From Lates calcarifer (Eukaryota; Chordata; Actinopteri; Centropomidae): a DNA stretch of 64,000 bases. Each line of letters starts with the position of its first letter. Position 1 is the stretch's first letter. This document shows, one piece after another, positions 37,516 through 46,985 of the stretch. The notes beneath the pieces were generated by a model. The model was not told the origin of the DNA. It made no database searches and was given only the letters and a program-made list of their open reading frames with translations. A program made the translations under genes and the position numbers. The stretch is from positions 7,496,227 to 7,560,226 of the forward strand of contig NC_066835.1 of NCBI RefSeq assembly GCF_001640805.2, in the 5' to 3' direction.

Positions 37516-38699
37516 GAGAGGAAAAAACAAGAGCCCCTAAAACAAAGTTCTTGAAATCTGGTCTAATTGAACTAAACCTATGAGGCTACACAATGCTAGG
37601 AGTAAATGAGAAAATATTTTTTTTGTTTTGTGAAAGTTAAGTGTAGGTAAACTTCTTATGAACTGCAATCTATGTCTCAGTATTCTTTATACGGTATGCT
37701 TTAACAGTCATGACAGGCCTTTTCAGGAACACAAATGTCAGAAACGTGTCAAACACTACATGGAAGTTAAGATTAGGAGATTTCTATGGATAATTGTTGG
37801 ATGTCAAGTTGTAGCACTCGCTGTTAAGTCAACCAAAGTGAGCTTTAATCTTGTGCTTTTCCTCGTTATATTCAAGACACCACATCAAGCCAGTGCAGCG
37901 CTGATAACCAGTGTTCTGTAAGCTCATTAGTCTCTGCCTGACATGTTCTCAGGATGAGCACAACACAGATCCACTGCATGGATATAAGCAGGCTTGGAAG
38001 TTTTTGGCTGCAAATGTTACAGCTGTAAGGAACATTGCCACAGCTTCAGCGAACTGCTGCCCCTGACCACCTTTTTGTCCTCTACCCAGCGGGGGTTAAA
38101 AAGGAAACCTTTTCTCACGTCCAACTCATGAGCCATCATCCCTGAGTCTCTCATCTCAGCTAAAAGGGGACACGGCCCTGCCGGCTCCATTAGTTCCGAC
38201 AGCAGCCCAGAGAAATAAAACAAACGAGGTTATTCACTGCGTTAAAAATAAAAAATAGAAAGGAGAGGCGAGGTTATGGTTATTCACTGCTCAGGGTGGA
38301 GGCAGGGATGCAGCGCAGAGAGCTCTCGAAATGAAAGGCAGTTGTTCTGCATGTTGTCATAGGGTTCTTATGATTTTGTCTCTTAAAGATCTATTACATG
38401 ACTGTCGAGCATCTCTGTCAGAATATGAGTAATACTACAGGCTCAGTCTGACCTGTTAATCCAAATCCTAAATGGTGCCAAGAACCAAAGAGACAGTCAC
38501 TGCTCATGAATCAGTGTCCCTGTTACACTGCCTACACCACTTTCACCCACAGGCTGCTGTAGTGGAGTCTGGCTTTACTCAGTGGTGGAATAAGTAGAGT
38601 ATTGTGGGAAATTGTTCAACATGCCACAGATTGGGAGAAGGGGGTTTAAAATAATCGAGGTGCCATGTGTGTTACATTCCATTATTGAGGGGGATTTGA
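37516..38699. other. Non-coding; short spaced duplication at 38226-38288
   Basis: GAGGTTATTCACTGC at 38226-38240 recurs at 38268-38288 with a GGTTAT insertion, a local duplication of about 45 bp. No gene was recognised. The 87-codon plus frame at 37658-37921 is not protein-like. Confidence 0.45.
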
Positions 38700-38772
38700 T
38701 AGTAGTGATAGAGTTTGTTATCGTGTGCGTGCGGAGAGGTCGCGCACGCTGCATGCTCAACAGATGGGTATA

Positions 38773-38773
38773 G

Positions 38774-38804
<31 letters not shown>
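38773..38804. repeat. Compound (AC)n(GA)n microsatellite
   Basis: An AC run changes directly into a GA run at 38786 inside the CpG-rich segment. Confidence 0.9.
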
Positions 38805-39144
38805 CACAGACACAGGATGCTCGGAGGCTCCTTTTGCACTCCTGTTGTCGCGTCCCGGTTGTCATTCCCGCTCAGCGTCACCGGAGCCACCTGCTCGCTA
38901 CCGGGGGGGGTGAGACAAGGCTACTGGGTACTGGGGAGCCGTTTTCTCAGACTTGATAAAACACCTTACACTCCTCATTTTAGTGAAAATAACAGGGAAT
39001 AGACTGGGAGGAGGTACGGTAACAAGAAGCGGCACTGCGGCAGACGCACTCCACAGCGAGGGGCGCCCGCAAATAAATCGGACCTTCAGTGCGTGATCAG
39101 GTATAGCTTTCAAAGGGCTTTCTGTTGCGTGGGGAGATGCCAGT

Positions 39145-39156
39145 ACGGATGTAAGT
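39145..39156 (+). other. Candidate plus-strand splice donor
   Basis: The text ACGGAT|GTAAGT contains a full GTAAGT donor hexamer at 39151-39156. The preceding three bases (GAT) are weaker than consensus. If used, it would end a plus-strand exon starting in the CpG island. A weaker alternative, CAG|GTATAG, occurs at about 39101. Confidence 0.2.
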
Positions 39157-39165
39157 CAACCCCCA

Positions 39166-39186
39166 CCACCACCACCACCCCCACCG
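39166..39186. repeat. (CCA)n repeat
   Basis: About five CCA units within a C-rich stretch. Confidence 0.85.
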
Positions 39187-39308
39187 CCTCCTTTCCCTTT
39201 CAATCCCCAGTGCACGCTCTCTCACTGGCGTCTTTGGTACATCCTGGCTCTTTAGCATTCACCGGCAGAAGGCACCCACTCTCCCCTGGCGCACAGTGCG
39301 CACAGGAG

Positions 39309-39336
39309 GGTGGTGGTGGTGGTGGTGCTGCTGCTG
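39309..39336. repeat. (GGT)6(GCT)3 triplet repeat
   Basis: A GGT run changes into GCT units. It is in the CpG island, so possibly transcribed. Confidence 0.9.
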
Positions 39337-39521
39337 GAAGGAGCACCAGCATGAGCCCTTCTAACCTAATGCTACATACGTGAACCAGGCCACGGAGGAG
39401 ACATCCTTCCTGCCAAGAAACATTTCCAGCCATTAGGAGCACCGGTAAAGAAGCTTCCGTGGCGGGTGGAAGAGCTCTGATTTATTTATGTTATTCTAAA
39501 CTCAAAATGGCATCGTGGAAA

Positions 39522-39547
39522 CCCCCCCCCCCCCACACACACACACA
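39522..39547. repeat. (C)13(AC)n repeat
   Basis: A 13-base C-run changes into an AC run. G-rich on the minus strand. Confidence 0.9.
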
Positions 39548-39662
39548 TTTAAGACGCGAGCACCAAGATTGTGGGCGCGCGTGTGCGTGTGTGAATGCGT
39601 TGAGAAAAGAGAAACAGCATGGAAGATGGAAATAAAAGTGTCTGTGCAGGCTGTCTGCGCAC

Positions 39663-39667
<5 letters not shown>

Positions 39668-39700
<33 letters not shown>

Positions 39701-39739
39701 CTCCCTCTCTCTCCGCGTGTGTGTGTGTGTGTGTGTGTC
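39668..39739. repeat. Compound (CT)n ... (GT)n microsatellite
   Basis: A CT run at 39668-39697, an imperfect CT/CCCT stretch to about 39712, then a GT run to 39739. Confidence 0.92.
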
Positions 39740-39892
39740 TTTTGGCCACTGCGCAAAGTTACAGGTCTGCCAGGGGCTTCAGAGGCAGAGTCACACAGCT
39801 CTGTGTGTCTCCCACTGAGGGGGATTCGGCATGGAGGAGGCTACAGCTGTCCACCTGTGCTCAACTAATGTGTCGAAATTCATCTGCTGTGA

Positions 39893-39911
39893 TTTTTTTT
39901 TTTTTTTTTTT
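39893..39911. repeat. 19-base poly-T run
   Basis: Uninterrupted T-run within the CpG-rich segment. Confidence 0.9.
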
Positions 39912-40250
39912 CTGTGACCGGTACTTCCGTTCAGGTTCACAGATCAGCACACACCACGCGCACACACACACACGCACCCGCGGACAACTGCCGATATCTA
40001 ATTCAGTCTTCCTGAAACAGCCCGGACTGGCGAAAATGACTCCCTGGTATCTGAGAATGTATGCGCCAGTAAAAGAAACGGACTACACTTACACACACTC
40101 TGATCTTTACACAAGGATGTGAAGAATGAAATAAATAAATACATAAGCCGACAGACTGCAAAGCAATCTGGAGTACATGGCGCAAAGAAACAGTCCAGGG
40201 ATTTTCTTTTACACGTTGTTCTCACATGTTGAGGGTTAATGGATGTAACA

Positions 40251-40260
40251 CGTTACCTGA
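40251..40260 (-). other. Candidate splice donor CAG|GTAACG
   Basis: The minus strand reads TCAG|GTAACG, which matches the consensus at CAG|GTAA. It is the best donor I saw within the right half of the island. Confidence 0.35.
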
Positions 40261-40276
40261 TCGCTGTCAGCAGTAG

Positions 40277-40339
40277 TTATTTGATGCGACGGCTATTCCC
40301 CGATCGGTTCCGTGGAAACAAATTAAGTTTCCCATCCAT
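40277..40339 (-). CDS. Possible upstream ORF, 20 codons
   Basis: On the minus strand GCCATGG, a strong Kozak context with G at -3 and +4, opens a 20-codon frame that ends in TAA at 40279-40277, about 20 bases before the candidate donor. The product would be basic and polar with no known motif. If the surrounding segment is a 5' UTR, this is an uORF that could dampen translation of the main frame. It is equally consistent with a chance start. Confidence 0.2.
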   Translation of the reverse strand: MDGKLNLFPRNRSGNSRRIK

Positions 40340-40485
40340 GGCACGTCTCAGATGGAGAGGGAGACTATCATTCATTCACCCTCGCTGCTGCTGCGCGGAA
40401 TCTTCTCCCCCAACAAAATGTTCTCCGCGAGGCATCCCACTTCTGCGCCCTCCGAAACGGACCAAAAAATAACAAGTGTGCAAAA

Positions 40486-40513
40486 TAAATAAATAAATAA
40501 ATAGATAAATAAA
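40486..40513. repeat. (AAAT)n microsatellite
   Basis: Imperfect AAAT/AGAT tetranucleotide run. Confidence 0.85.
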
Positions 40514-40758
40514 AGCAAGGAGGGATCGCTAAGGACATGAAATCATAAAAGTGGCTATGGATCAAACGAAAGAACAGAAGAAGAAGAACGCAAAAAAAGA
40601 GAGAAAGGCGATAAAAAGATGGAAAAAGAAGAAGGGACGTCGTTATTGTAGATGTCCAGTTTTGTTCAAAAAATAAATCCACGTCATATAATCTCCATGG
40701 TTTTTGCGCATATAGGCACGCTGTATATTCCAAAAGCAGCGAGAGGACGCGCTCACAG

Positions 40759-40800
40759 GCAGCAGCAGCAGCAGCAGCGCCGCAGCAGCAGCAGCAGCAG
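40759..40800. repeat. Interrupted CAG/CTG triplet repeat
   Basis: Two pure (GCA)n runs, 40759-40778 and 40782-40800, are separated by a short GC-rich interruption (GCCGC). On the minus strand it reads CTG/GCT and lies in the candidate first exon. Frames through it give poly-Leu, poly-Ala or poly-Cys. No signal-peptide-like ATG frame continues open to a donor. Confidence 0.95.
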
Positions 40801-40902
40801 GGGCAGAGTGGGATAACGGGTTTTTTTTCTACTGATGCCCGGTACTCCAAGTCCAAGGAAGCTCCTCATTTGAAGCAGAGGTTGAGGCAACAGAGAGCGA
40901 AG

Positions 40903-40948
40903 CGAGGAGGAGGAAGAAGAAGAAGAAGAGGAAGGGGGGGAAAGGAAA
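40903..40948. repeat. (GAG)/(AAG) purine tract with G-run
   Basis: Homopurine on the plus strand, ending in a G-run at about 40934-40940. Confidence 0.85.
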
Positions 40949-41124
40949 ACATAAAAAAACAAATTCTTACTCCGCTTACTGCCAGAGGGTGAAATGTGTC
41001 TGTGGTTCTCGCCTGCTCTGGCATTTGGGATAGGTATCCACAGGCAGCGGCTCGCAGTCGGGCATCTGGCTCCCCTGCAGTCGCCTCACAAGCGGAGGAC
41101 AGAGATGCGCGCCCTCGCTACCGC

Positions 41125-41209
41125 TCCCCCCCCACCCCCTCCCACCACCACCATCTCCGCCGGGGATCCGTCAGGCGCGTTCACATCGGGACCCCCCCCT
41201 CCCCCCCCC
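41125..41209. repeat. C-rich runs flanking a CpG-containing spacer
   Basis: C-tracts at 41125-41152 and 41192-41209 surround a spacer with a BamHI-like GGATCC. On the minus strand these are G-runs, possible Sp/KLF-type sites or G-quadruplex formers upstream of the proposed exon. A 79-codon ATG frame on the plus strand (40994-41233) owes its Pro-rich tail to them. Confidence 0.7.
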
Positions 41210-41230
41210 ATTCTACCTCCACAGCCATCG

Positions 41231-41238
41231 TGACGTCA
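41231..41238. promoter_or_regulatory. Full palindromic CRE (TGACGTCA)
   Basis: Exact consensus for CREB/ATF binding, about 50 bases inside the right edge of the CpG island. Functional CREs are typically found close to transcription starts in CpG islands, and the position suggests a start to the left of it on the minus strand. Confidence 0.55.
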
Positions 41239-41267
41239 GCACGCGCAGTTTCCAAATACAGCCTGCG

Positions 41268-41273
41268 CACGTG
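41268..41273. promoter_or_regulatory. CACGTG E-box with GCGCAC flank
   Basis: CACGTG in the context TGCGCACGTGCA, compatible with USF/MYC-type bHLH factors or an NRF1-like half site. Lies 29 bases from the CRE. Confidence 0.35.
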
Positions 41274-41290
41274 CACAGATGTATTCAAAT

Positions 41291-42459
41291 ATCGTGCGGG
41301 CTTTAAAGGAGAATTTTGCACATTTGTAACACTGGGCCAGATTTTCCCTTTTATTTGGCATCAGCTCACACTGGATAGACTACTTCACTGATATCACTGC
41401 AGTGCTCTGAGTCTCAGCTGTCAGTCCAATGGAGCACACACCTTACAGTAAACAGTTATAGTACCCAATCAGAAACATTTCAACAAATTAGCACAGCATT
41501 TTACACATCTCTAAATAGATGTGACTGATAAATGTCACCCCACATCTCAGTGCTAACACATGTCCTTGTTAGCTCTTCTGGCTCTCTGCAAACAATATCC
41601 AATCCTGCAACCCAGCATGAAGTTATCATACTGTAATGCTTTGGTACCAGATTTCATACTTACATCACAGGCATCCCTTACACAGGAGATGATGTGATTA
41701 GATTTCGGAGCACCTTGCTGCATATATTTGCATATGGATGAGTAAAAGTGGTGGGACATTAGTCAGCTCAAGAGCTTCTTTTGAAGGCTTGGAGGTGGTA
41801 CCTAGCGCAGCTCTTCTACTGTAGTGCAGGCAGATTACCAGCCATGCCATATATTCATCCATCATCCTTTTTTCTAACAGTTCTGTAACTAGTCATCCAT
41901 TTTCCAGCACAATAAAACGTATTAAATTAGTCTTTTTCTTTGATAGCTACCATCAATGACCCAGTCACTAGTGTAGCTAAGTCAGAGAGGATGAAAGTTT
42001 TTGTACAGTGATTTTTTTTTTTCTTCTTCGTTTTCTCTTGAATGAACAGTCAACATCAAGCAGCTACATTTGCAGTCAAACAGCCTACAGAGAAAGACAG
42101 AGGAACACAGTGTGAAAATGAAGTCTGCATCTCTGAATGCAAAAGTGGTCAGTATTACTTTCACAACCTAGATTTGAAAATTGCTCACCATTGGGCTCAT
42201 TGAGCACAGCGGCATGGAGAAAATAGAAGCTATCATGGCAGTGTGTCGGCCAGATTACAGCATGTCAAAGCCTGTATTTTTACTATGAAACTGGTAAGTG
42301 CTGCAAGTCCACTAATTTGCCACAAAACTTCATGCCAATCAGTGGTGTTGCTAGATTTCCTTTGCATCCACACATATTTACTGACATGTAAATAGATCCT
42401 GTCTTGATTTTTTGAGACTGCTTAATGTGAAGAAATATGCTACTTAATTTCTACAAGGC
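41291..42459. other. Unique AT-rich non-coding DNA
   Basis: CpG content falls abruptly. Nothing recognisable as a gene or transposon. Confidence 0.5.
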
Positions 42460-42990
42460 TTAGGGAGTTGCATCAGTTCACTGAGTTGAGAGGCATGCAT
42501 TAAAGACAGCCCAATTTTTAATTAGAAAATGATCATTTTGTGCACGTGATTAATGGCAATGCTAACACTGTTCTATGAAAATGAAATGCCTCTTTCAAAG
42601 AAAACTAGGATCTTCCTGGGCTGTCAAATGTTCTGCCAATAATCATTTTTCCTCCACTCCACAGCTCTCATGAGCGACTCTCTATGAACACTTTGCTATT
42701 CGCCCGAGAGGATTCTGCTGAGAATCAAATTTGTGACCTCCCAAATTGGCCCAAATGAAAGCACAAAGCAGATCAAAAGGAAGACTGTCTGCCACTGTGA
42801 TAATCATGCTCATTTATTAGCATTAGAACATGCCATTCGCAACTAATCTTGCAGTTACATATATTGATGAAGAATTCCTCGCCCACCTTCTTTAATTCAC
42901 TTACTGGCTGATACAGATCTCTCTTTACAGTTTATCATTCCCCGTGAATAATTGGAAAAAGGGATTGTGATAAGGTTAAGTAGAAGGCAC
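42460..42990. promoter_or_regulatory. Candidate conserved non-coding element
   Basis: About 500 repeat-free bases with CCCAATTTTTAATTAG at 42510-42525, GTGCACGTGATTAATGGCAA near 42541 (E-box beside a TAAT core), CCAATAATCATTTTTCC near 42635 and GCTCATTTATTAGCATTAG near 42808. It lies about 1.2-1.7 kb beyond the right edge of the CpG island, which is upstream of the proposed minus-strand promoter. It is the strongest enhancer-like block by style near the island. Confidence 0.38.
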
Positions 42991-43849
42991 ACAACAGATA
43001 ACGCAAAGAATTTCTTCTTCTCTCCATATCAAAATGTGGTATGCAGACATCACTCAGACGTGACATCCTTCATACATCAACCACGCTGGCAGGACAACAC
43101 CTTGGAATAACAGAATCACTAGAAAGGGAAATTTTTCATCGACTGCAACAGCCTATTTTGCAGCATTCTTGGCAGAGACAGAATAATCATTGTCAGGACT
43201 ATAAATGTTTCCTTGAGCTGTACAATGGGGATGCTTGGCAGGTGCTTCAAGCATGTGCACTATAGTCTGCAGTGTAGTAAACCAAATAGATACTGGATGT
43301 AGTCACAAGAGGTCTTTAATGTGATAAATTTATTCATGTGGAAAACTTTTTAAACACTGATCTCTTTTATATTGAATTTACGACTTTTGTATTGGACCTA
43401 TTGTACCCCAGTCTTGGGATTATACTTCCATTGGGCTGTTGTTACTATTGCTGGCCTGTAAGGCCTGCTGGCCCATTGGCCTTACGGTAATATAGAAATG
43501 AATAACGGCCTTTGTTATCCTGCCTGATTATACTGGCTGATGTTGCCTTTGATACTCAAAATAAACAGTGAAAGGGAAGCTAAAATAGTGACATAATGCA
43601 AGTGAGATGATGGAGAGGCATGCAGAGTGTGCTACGTTTGTTGCAATTTCAGCACCGCGGAGACCTCACTGAAGCTCAGAGATCATGCCTTTAGTGGCAT
43701 GCACACACACATACACAGGGTAGTACTCGCATATACAAAACCCTTGGTAGATTTCAGTACCACTGACAGCTCCATCAGTAGCTCAGAAAGACATGAAAGG
43801 TGATTTGGAGCCTAGTTACACACATTTTGGCAACAACAGACTCTCCATT
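42991..43849. other. Unique non-coding DNA
   Basis: No gene recognised. The 74-codon plus frame at 43041-43265 is Gln/His-rich with no family motif. Confidence 0.45.
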
Positions 43850-43907
43850 TCTCTCTCTCTGTCTCTCTCTCACCCTCTCTCTCTCTCACACACACACACA
43901 CAAACAC
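43850..43907. repeat. Compound (CT)n(CA)n microsatellite
   Basis: CT-rich run with two short interruptions, changing to a CA run at 43886. Confidence 0.92.
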
Positions 43908-44440
43908 AGTGTAGCTGAGTTAGCCACTCACAGGACAGAACCAAGATTGAGAGCTTCTTAGTAAATGATATTTATGATTCCATTTTGTTAAAGCACAAGG
44001 GAGTTCTCTAAACAGTCTAAACACTGTATTTTTCCCCTTGAAAACTAAAGGAGGAAGAAATGAAACTTTTTCAAATCTCTATTAAATATCAATATTCTAT
44101 TTTCACTGAATTTGAGAGATTAAAACCCTGTTGCACAAACATTGCACCTCTTGTCTCAGCTTTAATATAGAAATGTCTTCTATGTGTAGAAAATGTTTTA
44201 TGATTTTATGAGAATAAATCAAACCTTGAATAATGTCAAACGTTCGTCAGCGTTAATGTGTAAACCAAATTGAGTTTTTCAGAGTCTCATTATCATGGTG
44301 TTAAGGAAACAACCTTTTGACAGAACATGCTGATTAAACTAAATGACTTGACTAAACAACTGTCACTTCTGTTTCATCTCACAGCACATGTCTTCTCTGT
44401 CTTGTCATATTTATATTCTTATACCTTCCGTTCCACGGGA
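43908..44440. other. Unique AT-rich non-coding DNA
   Basis: Nothing recognisable. Confidence 0.45.
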
Positions 44441-44620
44441 ACAGCGGTAATAATGCCATAGCACCGGAGCTGACCTGCACCTCCGGTGGCCATGCTTCAG
44501 GAAGCAGCTAGGTCACGCTTTGTATTGTCCATGCAACTGCATGGCGTATATATGTACCATGTATGTGCACATCAGTACAAGTCAATGGGGCCCCTTGACC
44601 TGATTAGCAGACATCTGCTG
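44441..44620. other. Two compact inverted repeats in a CpG-containing patch
   Basis: CACCGGAG at 44462-44469 pairs perfectly with CTCCGGTG at 44481-44488 across an 11-base spacer. About 40 bases further on, CCATGCA-AC-TGCATGG at 44529-44544 is a near-perfect palindrome. The first would form a GC-rich 8-bp stem; the second looks like a dyad protein-binding site. No RNA family was recognised. Confidence 0.45.
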
Positions 44621-46589
44621 TGGCCAGAGGGAGTGCTTCTGTTCAGATACTATAGGAAGAACTAGTACAAGAAATCTTCAAAGCAGGATTGCAACAACAA
44701 GGAGCTAATCAGAGGACAGAGTGTGAGAATCATTGATTTGGTGCACATATATGTCCCCCAGTTTGTGTGCTTATGTCATTTAAGAGACTGCATGTTAGCA
44801 ATGAAAATAAGTATTTTCCTTATTGACAGGTTTGTGCATATGTATATATCTCAGTTTTTGTGTACAATCTTAATTCTCACATTAAAAGAAAATGCCAAAA
44901 GGAATGCAGATACTTATAACTCCACTGCTGGGCCCCTAATCAAAACAACTGTAATTTTCTGTCCTTGCTCTCTGTAATTTTAAAACACCTGCTTTGTCAG
45001 AAAATTGTATTGCCCCTGCTTGATTAATTTTGTGGAGGCTAAATGGCTCCTAAACAATGGTGTGTTTGATTTGCTTCCTGTGAATCGGAGAAGGTAAAGA
45101 CAGGCCAAAGCTTTGGGGCTGAGCTCCCACTGTCTCTACTGTTTTTCACTTTCCTTTGTTCATGTAGCTGGTATCAGGGAAAAATGTGAGCCCAATTCAA
45201 TCACAGTCACCTTGACAACTTGCTAAACATACACAGACAGAAGTATTTTCAAACTCGTATTTCACTTGAGTCGTACATTCTCCCTGCAGGACCTCCAGGC
45301 AGTCTGTGAGATATCAACTGTTTCAGTGTCCATACTTATTACTTGCCTTTAGGATTTATTCTCTCCTTTTCTGATCCCCATTTGCAGTAATAGCTTTGAA
45401 ATTTGCCAGCGCACCAACTTCGATCAAAAATAACACAGACACCATAATGTCTCCGCTCTACCTCAGTCACAGGGAGAAGCAGAGAAACACTTCAGTAATC
45501 CTCTCTTCTCTATATTAATGCATCCTCTCTGCTTATATTTCAAATCAAGACAGAGTGTTGTGCTTCAGGGATGTTGTGTTGAGGTAAATCCAAACACAAA
45601 AACATCTGAATAAAACACTACATTCCCAAATCACTACACAACTTCCTTTTCAGTTCTGCTAATTTCCTATTGCTGTAAATACGCATATGTCCATGCTTGT
45701 ATCAAGCATAATTGACTGTACACTCGCACATGTGTGTGTTCATGTGCAGCCATGTATATGAATGCCAACATAAATTTGGGTGTGTATGTGCCTGTTTGTG
45801 TGTGTCTAATGCTCAGCTTACTGAATCCTCAGTGGGGTGGGAGCTTGGAAACAAGCAGTGGTCCATGAAGCTAGCTGGAGTTCCTCCCTGATCAAATGTG
45901 ACAATTATGATAGTGCTCCTTGGTACAAAACTCCCTTCTGGCTCCCACCCCCACCCATTCCTTCCTCCTCTCTCTTAATCCTCTTTCCATCCTCTAGTTC
46001 ATTGCCCTTTTCTCTCACATGCACCGTACTCTGTATTTCCAAACTGCAGTTTTTAGCTCGCTCAAAACAAATTTTGCTCCCTGCTTTGCTTCCCCATTTC
46101 ACCCTTTCATTCTCAGACTCACTTCACCACTTACCTCAATCTTCAATTCAATTCAATGTATTTTATTCATCTCACAGGCAAGTGAGGTTCCAAAAACAAA
46201 TACACACTAACAATTCATTCACACACATAAAAATACAAAAAAGGAAATATGTAGCTGAAATGTTCAAATACATAGAGTTAGAGGCCAAGCTGTAGCTGGG
46301 CGATAATATTCAACACCTATGCTTTTGTAAAAAAAAAAAAGCACTAGTACAATTATTAATCTATATATACAGTTATTTGACATTCATTTCTTGAACTGTG
46401 ACTGATCACTAGCCTGATTGCCTCCATAATAAATATGAGGAGGTTTGGTTTTAACATTAAGGGACTCCTAAACACATTTCTGATTATATTAACTTAAAGT
46501 ATTCAGTAACATATATATATCTACATATCTTAGACATCTTTTTGAGGAATTGGTCAGTATTAGGCTTAGGCTTCAGCATTAGTCAATTT
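44621..46589. other. Non-coding; possible repeat fragment near 46140
   Basis: No gene recognised. TTCAATTCAATTCAATGTAT at 46143-46162 resembles the start of a common fish repeat that continues with a TTTATTTATATAG motif, but the rest is not present. The 152-codon plus frame at 45837-46295 crosses a pyrimidine-rich tract (45950-46140) and is not protein-like. Confidence 0.4.
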
Positions 46590-46985
46590 AGAGCTGAAGT
46601 GAACGAAACAGAGTAACCGGCTCTTTTATTTTTGAAAATAAAGCAAGCACATAAGAGTCTACAGCTGTGCTAGCGACTGAGGCTATACATAGCGCTGTCA
46701 CTAGCATGCTAACATTTGCACAGCGACATGCTAGCAGCAGGTTTTGATCAGGAACAAGAGTGTATAGAATAAAAAAAGACAGTATCTCTAGCTCTGCTAC
46801 ATCAATACAGTTTTTCTTGATTGACAGTGTTTTCAAGGGAGCTCTAAAGAGATTGAAATTCATCCAGTAAGGGACATGACTGTGGCCCAAATTTCATGGC
46901 AATCCTTTTGATATTTCAGTCTGAACCATAGCAGTGGGCCAACCCATAGATCAGCATCCCCACCCTTAGGATTAATTTAAATATT
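46590..46985 (+). mobile_element. Dispersed repeat family A, copy 2 (partial, rearranged)
   Basis: Contains CAAATTTCATGGCAATCC at 46889-46906 and TGATATTTCAGTCTGAACCA near 46908, the same words as in copies 1 and 3, ending with a CCAACCCATAGATCAGCATC segment. The left part (46660-46745) carries GCTAGCGACTGAGG and GCATGCTAACATTTGCAC, which I associate with the upstream part of the same family. It is in the same orientation as the other two copies. Confidence 0.5.

Larger units (their letters stand above)
40257..41200 (-). other. Candidate non-coding first exon (5' UTR), minus strand
   Basis: On the minus strand the segment lies just downstream of the CRE and E-box and ends at CAGCGATCAG|GTAACG, with the intron's GT at 40256-40255. 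It holds the CTG-repeat tract, a pyrimidine-rich stretch and short ORFs, and all frames are closed before the donor. It would therefore be 5' untranslated, with the coding start in a later exon more than 40 kb to the left or elsewhere. The 5' boundary is a guess. An alternative donor pair (GCA|GTAAGC and GGA|GTAAGA) lies near 40970-40980 on the same strand, which would make a shorter exon. Confidence 0.35.
38700..41290. promoter_or_regulatory. CpG-rich island: probable promoter and first exon(s)
   Basis: CpG dinucleotides are visibly frequent here and scarce on both sides, and the right edge is sharp at about 41290. The island contains a consensus CRE and an E-box at its right end, candidate splice donors on both strands, and a set of triplet and dinucleotide repeats. 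Teleost CpG islands of this size usually mark promoters. The balance of evidence favours leftward transcription from near 41200, with exon 1 extending to about 40257, but a plus-strand or divergent transcript using the donor at 39151 is not excluded. No coding sequence of a known gene was recognised, so the gene is unnamed. Confidence 0.65.

Noticed and set aside
39619..40122. 167-codon plus-strand frame in the CpG island
   Set aside because: Crosses the CT, GT and T repeats, so most residues are repeat-encoded (Ser/Leu, Cys/Val, Phe).
40368..40856. 162-codon minus-strand open frame through the CTG repeat
   Set aside because: It opens with TTG rather than ATG. The content is poly-Cys/Ala then poly-Leu/Phe from repeats and a pyrimidine tract, and it shows no family motif.
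40994..41233. 79-codon plus-strand ATG frame with Pro-rich tail
   Set aside because: The prolines come from C-runs. No recognisable domain or conserved context; it probably sits in promoter DNA.
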